Below, piece after piece: positions 62,786 through 64,000 of a DNA stretch of 64,000 nucleotides. The position numbers and the translations under genes were made by a program. The stretch is taken from assembly GCA_002401885.1 (NCBI GenBank), contig NVUL01000043.1:1-64000 (forward strand), read 5' to 3'. How positions within the stretch are numbered: position 1 is the first letter of the stretch; each line of letters begins with the position of its first letter. The notes under the pieces are model-generated. The model had not been told where the DNA came from and did no database searches. It worked only from the letters and a program-made list of their open reading frames with translations. The DNA comes from SAR86 cluster bacterium. GTDB taxonomy: Bacteria > Pseudomonadota > Gammaproteobacteria > Pseudomonadales > Pseudohongiellaceae.

Positions 62786-63550
62786 TCAGCTAGCAATAGT
62801 GCCACCACCGTCGATCACTATTGTTTGTCCGGTAGTAAAGCTGCCGGCATCCGATGCGAGAAAAACCGCAGCGCCTGCGATCTCATCGGGCTCGCCGATT
62901 CTGCGCAGTGGATACTTGGATACCGTCGCCTTGTAGATTTCTGGGTTTTCCCAGAGCGCCTTTGCAAAATCTGTCTTGATAAGCCCGGGCGCGATGCAAT
63001 TGACCCGGATATTCTTCGGCCCCCACTCGACCGCCAAATTGCGTGCGATCTGCATATCAGCAGCCTTCGATATAGCGTAGGCGCCAAGCGCATCAGTACC
63101 CTTGAGACCACCGATTGAAGACACGATGATCACCGCACCACCTCCGGTTTCAGCCATACCAGGAAGTACCCGCTGACAAAGCCTATGTACGCTGCCTATA
63201 TTAGCATGCATTACCTTGTCGAATGCCTCATCTGGAATATCCTGAGATGGACCAAAATAAGGATTCAGTGCTGCGTTGCAAACTAGCACATTGACCTTGC
63301 CAAGTTGCTGCTCGGTCTGAGCAACCAATTCCTGCAGTTGTTCCTTATAATTGATATTGCAGGCTATTGCGATGGCCTCAAAGCCTTTCTCTCGAATAGC
63401 TGCTGCGACTTCATCGCAGGCATCTTGATTGCGGCTAGATATGACTACTCTCGCGCCTTGTTCTGCCATGCGATTCGCGATTGCCAGACCGATGCCCTTG
63501 GTCGAGCCAGTTATGATGACCACTTTGCCTTCTAGGCTAAATAAACTCAT
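62786..63550 (-). CDS. SDR family oxidoreductase
   Basis: A protein of 254 residues, classical SDR with TGSTKGIG near 13-20, CNAALNP (an NNAG variant), and catalytic Tyr-Lys in YAISKAADMQ near 156-165. The C-terminus TGQTIVIDGGGTIAS is typical. ATG 63550 is chosen because GGAGAG lies just upstream; the frame is open to 63616. It lies next to another SDR and an acyl-CoA dehydrogenase, so a lipid or ketone degradation set is plausible. Confidence 0.9.
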   Translation of the reverse strand: MSLFSLEGKVVIITGSTKGIGLAIANRMAEQGARVVISSRNQDACDEVAAAIREKGFEAIAIACNINYKEQLQELVAQTEQQLGKVNVLVCNAALNPYFGPSQDIPDEAFDKVMHANIGSVHRLCQRVLPGMAETGGGAVIIVSSIGGLKGTDALGAYAISKAADMQIARNLAVEWGPKNIRVNCIAPGLIKTDFAKALWENPEIYKATVSKYPLRRIGEPDEIAGAAVFLASDAGSFTTGQTIVIDGGGTIAS

Positions 63551-63619
63551 GCTCTCTCCATTCTTTCGAAAACTAATTCTTTTCTGAGCCACAAAACACA
63601 ATCGAAATAATACCAATTG

Positions 63620-64000
63620 TCATTCTGTCCAGGGTCTTTTTCCTTTTGAGATACTAGTACCACCATCCACCGGTATCACCGTTCCATTGGTATAGGCGCC
63701 AGCACGAGAGGCAAGGTAGGTCACTATGCCCACAATCTCCTCCGGCTTACCTACGCGATGTAGAGGACAGTCATCCTCGATATCTTGTTTATAGTGCTCG
63801 AACACGTAGTCGGTCATCTTAGATTCGAAGAATCCCGGTGCTATCGCATTGACTGTGATATGACGTGGAGCCAAGTCCACTGCGAAACTGCGCGTAAGAT
63901 GATGCAACGCAGCCTTACTTGCAGAATAGGCGAACGTTGGTATTCGCTGAACAATCGGCACGTGTATGCCATCCATCGATCCGATATTAATTATCCGAGA
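63620..64000 (-). CDS. SDR family oxidoreductase, partial (runs off the right edge)
   Basis: The C-terminal part of a classical SDR. The open frame continues to the window end, reading SRIINIGSMDG, then the catalytic YSASKAALHHL and GTVIPVDGGTSISKGK. It therefore starts outside the window; an ATG at 63976 lies inside the motif and is not the true start. It is on the same strand and about 70 bp upstream of the other SDR gene. Confidence 0.9.
   Translation of the reverse strand, partial: SRIINIGSMDGIHVPIVQRIPTFAYSASKAALHHLTRSFAVDLAPRHITVNAIAPGFFESKMTDYVFEHYKQDIEDDCPLHRVGKPEEIVGIVTYLASRAGAYTNGTVIPVDGGTSISKGKRPWTE

Noticed and set aside
1..64000. tRNA, rRNA, CRISPR arrays, insertion sequences, prophage genes
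   Set aside because: Reading both strands I found no cloverleaf-like tRNA, no regular direct repeats with spacers, no transposase or integrase and no phage structural gene.

Overview
The window looks like chromosomal DNA of a free-living, probably marine, aerobic gammaproteobacterium. This is inferred from the moderate GC content, the gene families present (SURF1, CopC/CopD, DegQ-type protease, PitA plus DUF47, secreted AroQ, many SDRs and an acyl-CoA dehydrogenase) and the frequent TTG/GTG starts. A relative of the OM182/Pseudohongiella-type oligotrophs would fit, but no rRNA or other marker is present to prove it. I see no tRNA, rRNA, CRISPR array, insertion sequence or prophage. Gene density is high and strands alternate in short operons.

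Layout. 1-6.3 kb: tail of an unknown gene, a long palindromic terminator, XdhC and a MATE exporter, an orphan TonB-like membrane protein, and an alkylation-repair operon (Ada-AraC-AlkA fusion plus Ogt). 6.3-6.9 kb: a poorly conserved gap with a broken gene remnant and a tiny Leu/Ile/Val-rich ORF in front of ilvD. 6.9-15 kb: ilvD, two DUF6644-like membrane proteins around a secreted helical protein, a diguanylate cyclase, a lipoprotein DPP-III peptidase, and three small genes (unknown, DUF1272, RRM). 15-24.3 kb: PEP-mutase-like enzyme, DUF47/Pit phosphate transport pair, a dihaem cytochrome c with a PQQ alcohol dehydrogenase that carries the lanthanide-type Asp, an acyl-CoA ligase, an SDR and an AhpD-like protein. 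24.5-31.6 kb: a metallo-beta-lactamase/cNMP-binding fusion facing a CheY-like regulator, then MaoC, M24 peptidase, DUF1232 and amidohydrolase genes. 31.7-39.3 kb: a fused FO synthase (deazaflavin, F420 pathway), a four-gene operon (NAD-epimerase, flippase-like membrane protein, CDP-alcohol phosphotransferase, exported chorismate mutase), a second DUF1232 protein and an M20 hydrolase.

39.4-42 kb holds the most interesting locus: a compact three-gene operon with a MotA/ZorA-like channel carrying a long tail, a MotB/ZorB-like OmpA protein, and a small protein with a probable Cys/His zinc site. It resembles the ZorAB motor of the Zorya anti-phage systems but lacks ZorC/ZorD/ZorE in this window, so it may be an unlisted motor-plus-effector variant.

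42-57.7 kb is rich in extracytoplasmic and copper-related genes: two more DUF6644-like proteins, SURF1, a cytochrome c/PHM-like copper protein followed by two tandem secreted paralogues, two divergent CopC-like proteins that have lost the usual His, a thioesterase, a nitroreductase, a serine hydrolase, a DegQ-type protease, a short CadC-like regulator, and copCD. 57.9-64 kb: SDRs, a spore-photoproduct-lyase-like radical SAM protein in an operon with a nucleoside phosphorylase-like protein and a GT2 glycosyltransferase, an acyl-CoA dehydrogenase and a final SDR cut by the window edge.

All assignments come from reading the translated sequence and recalled family motifs; no database search was run.
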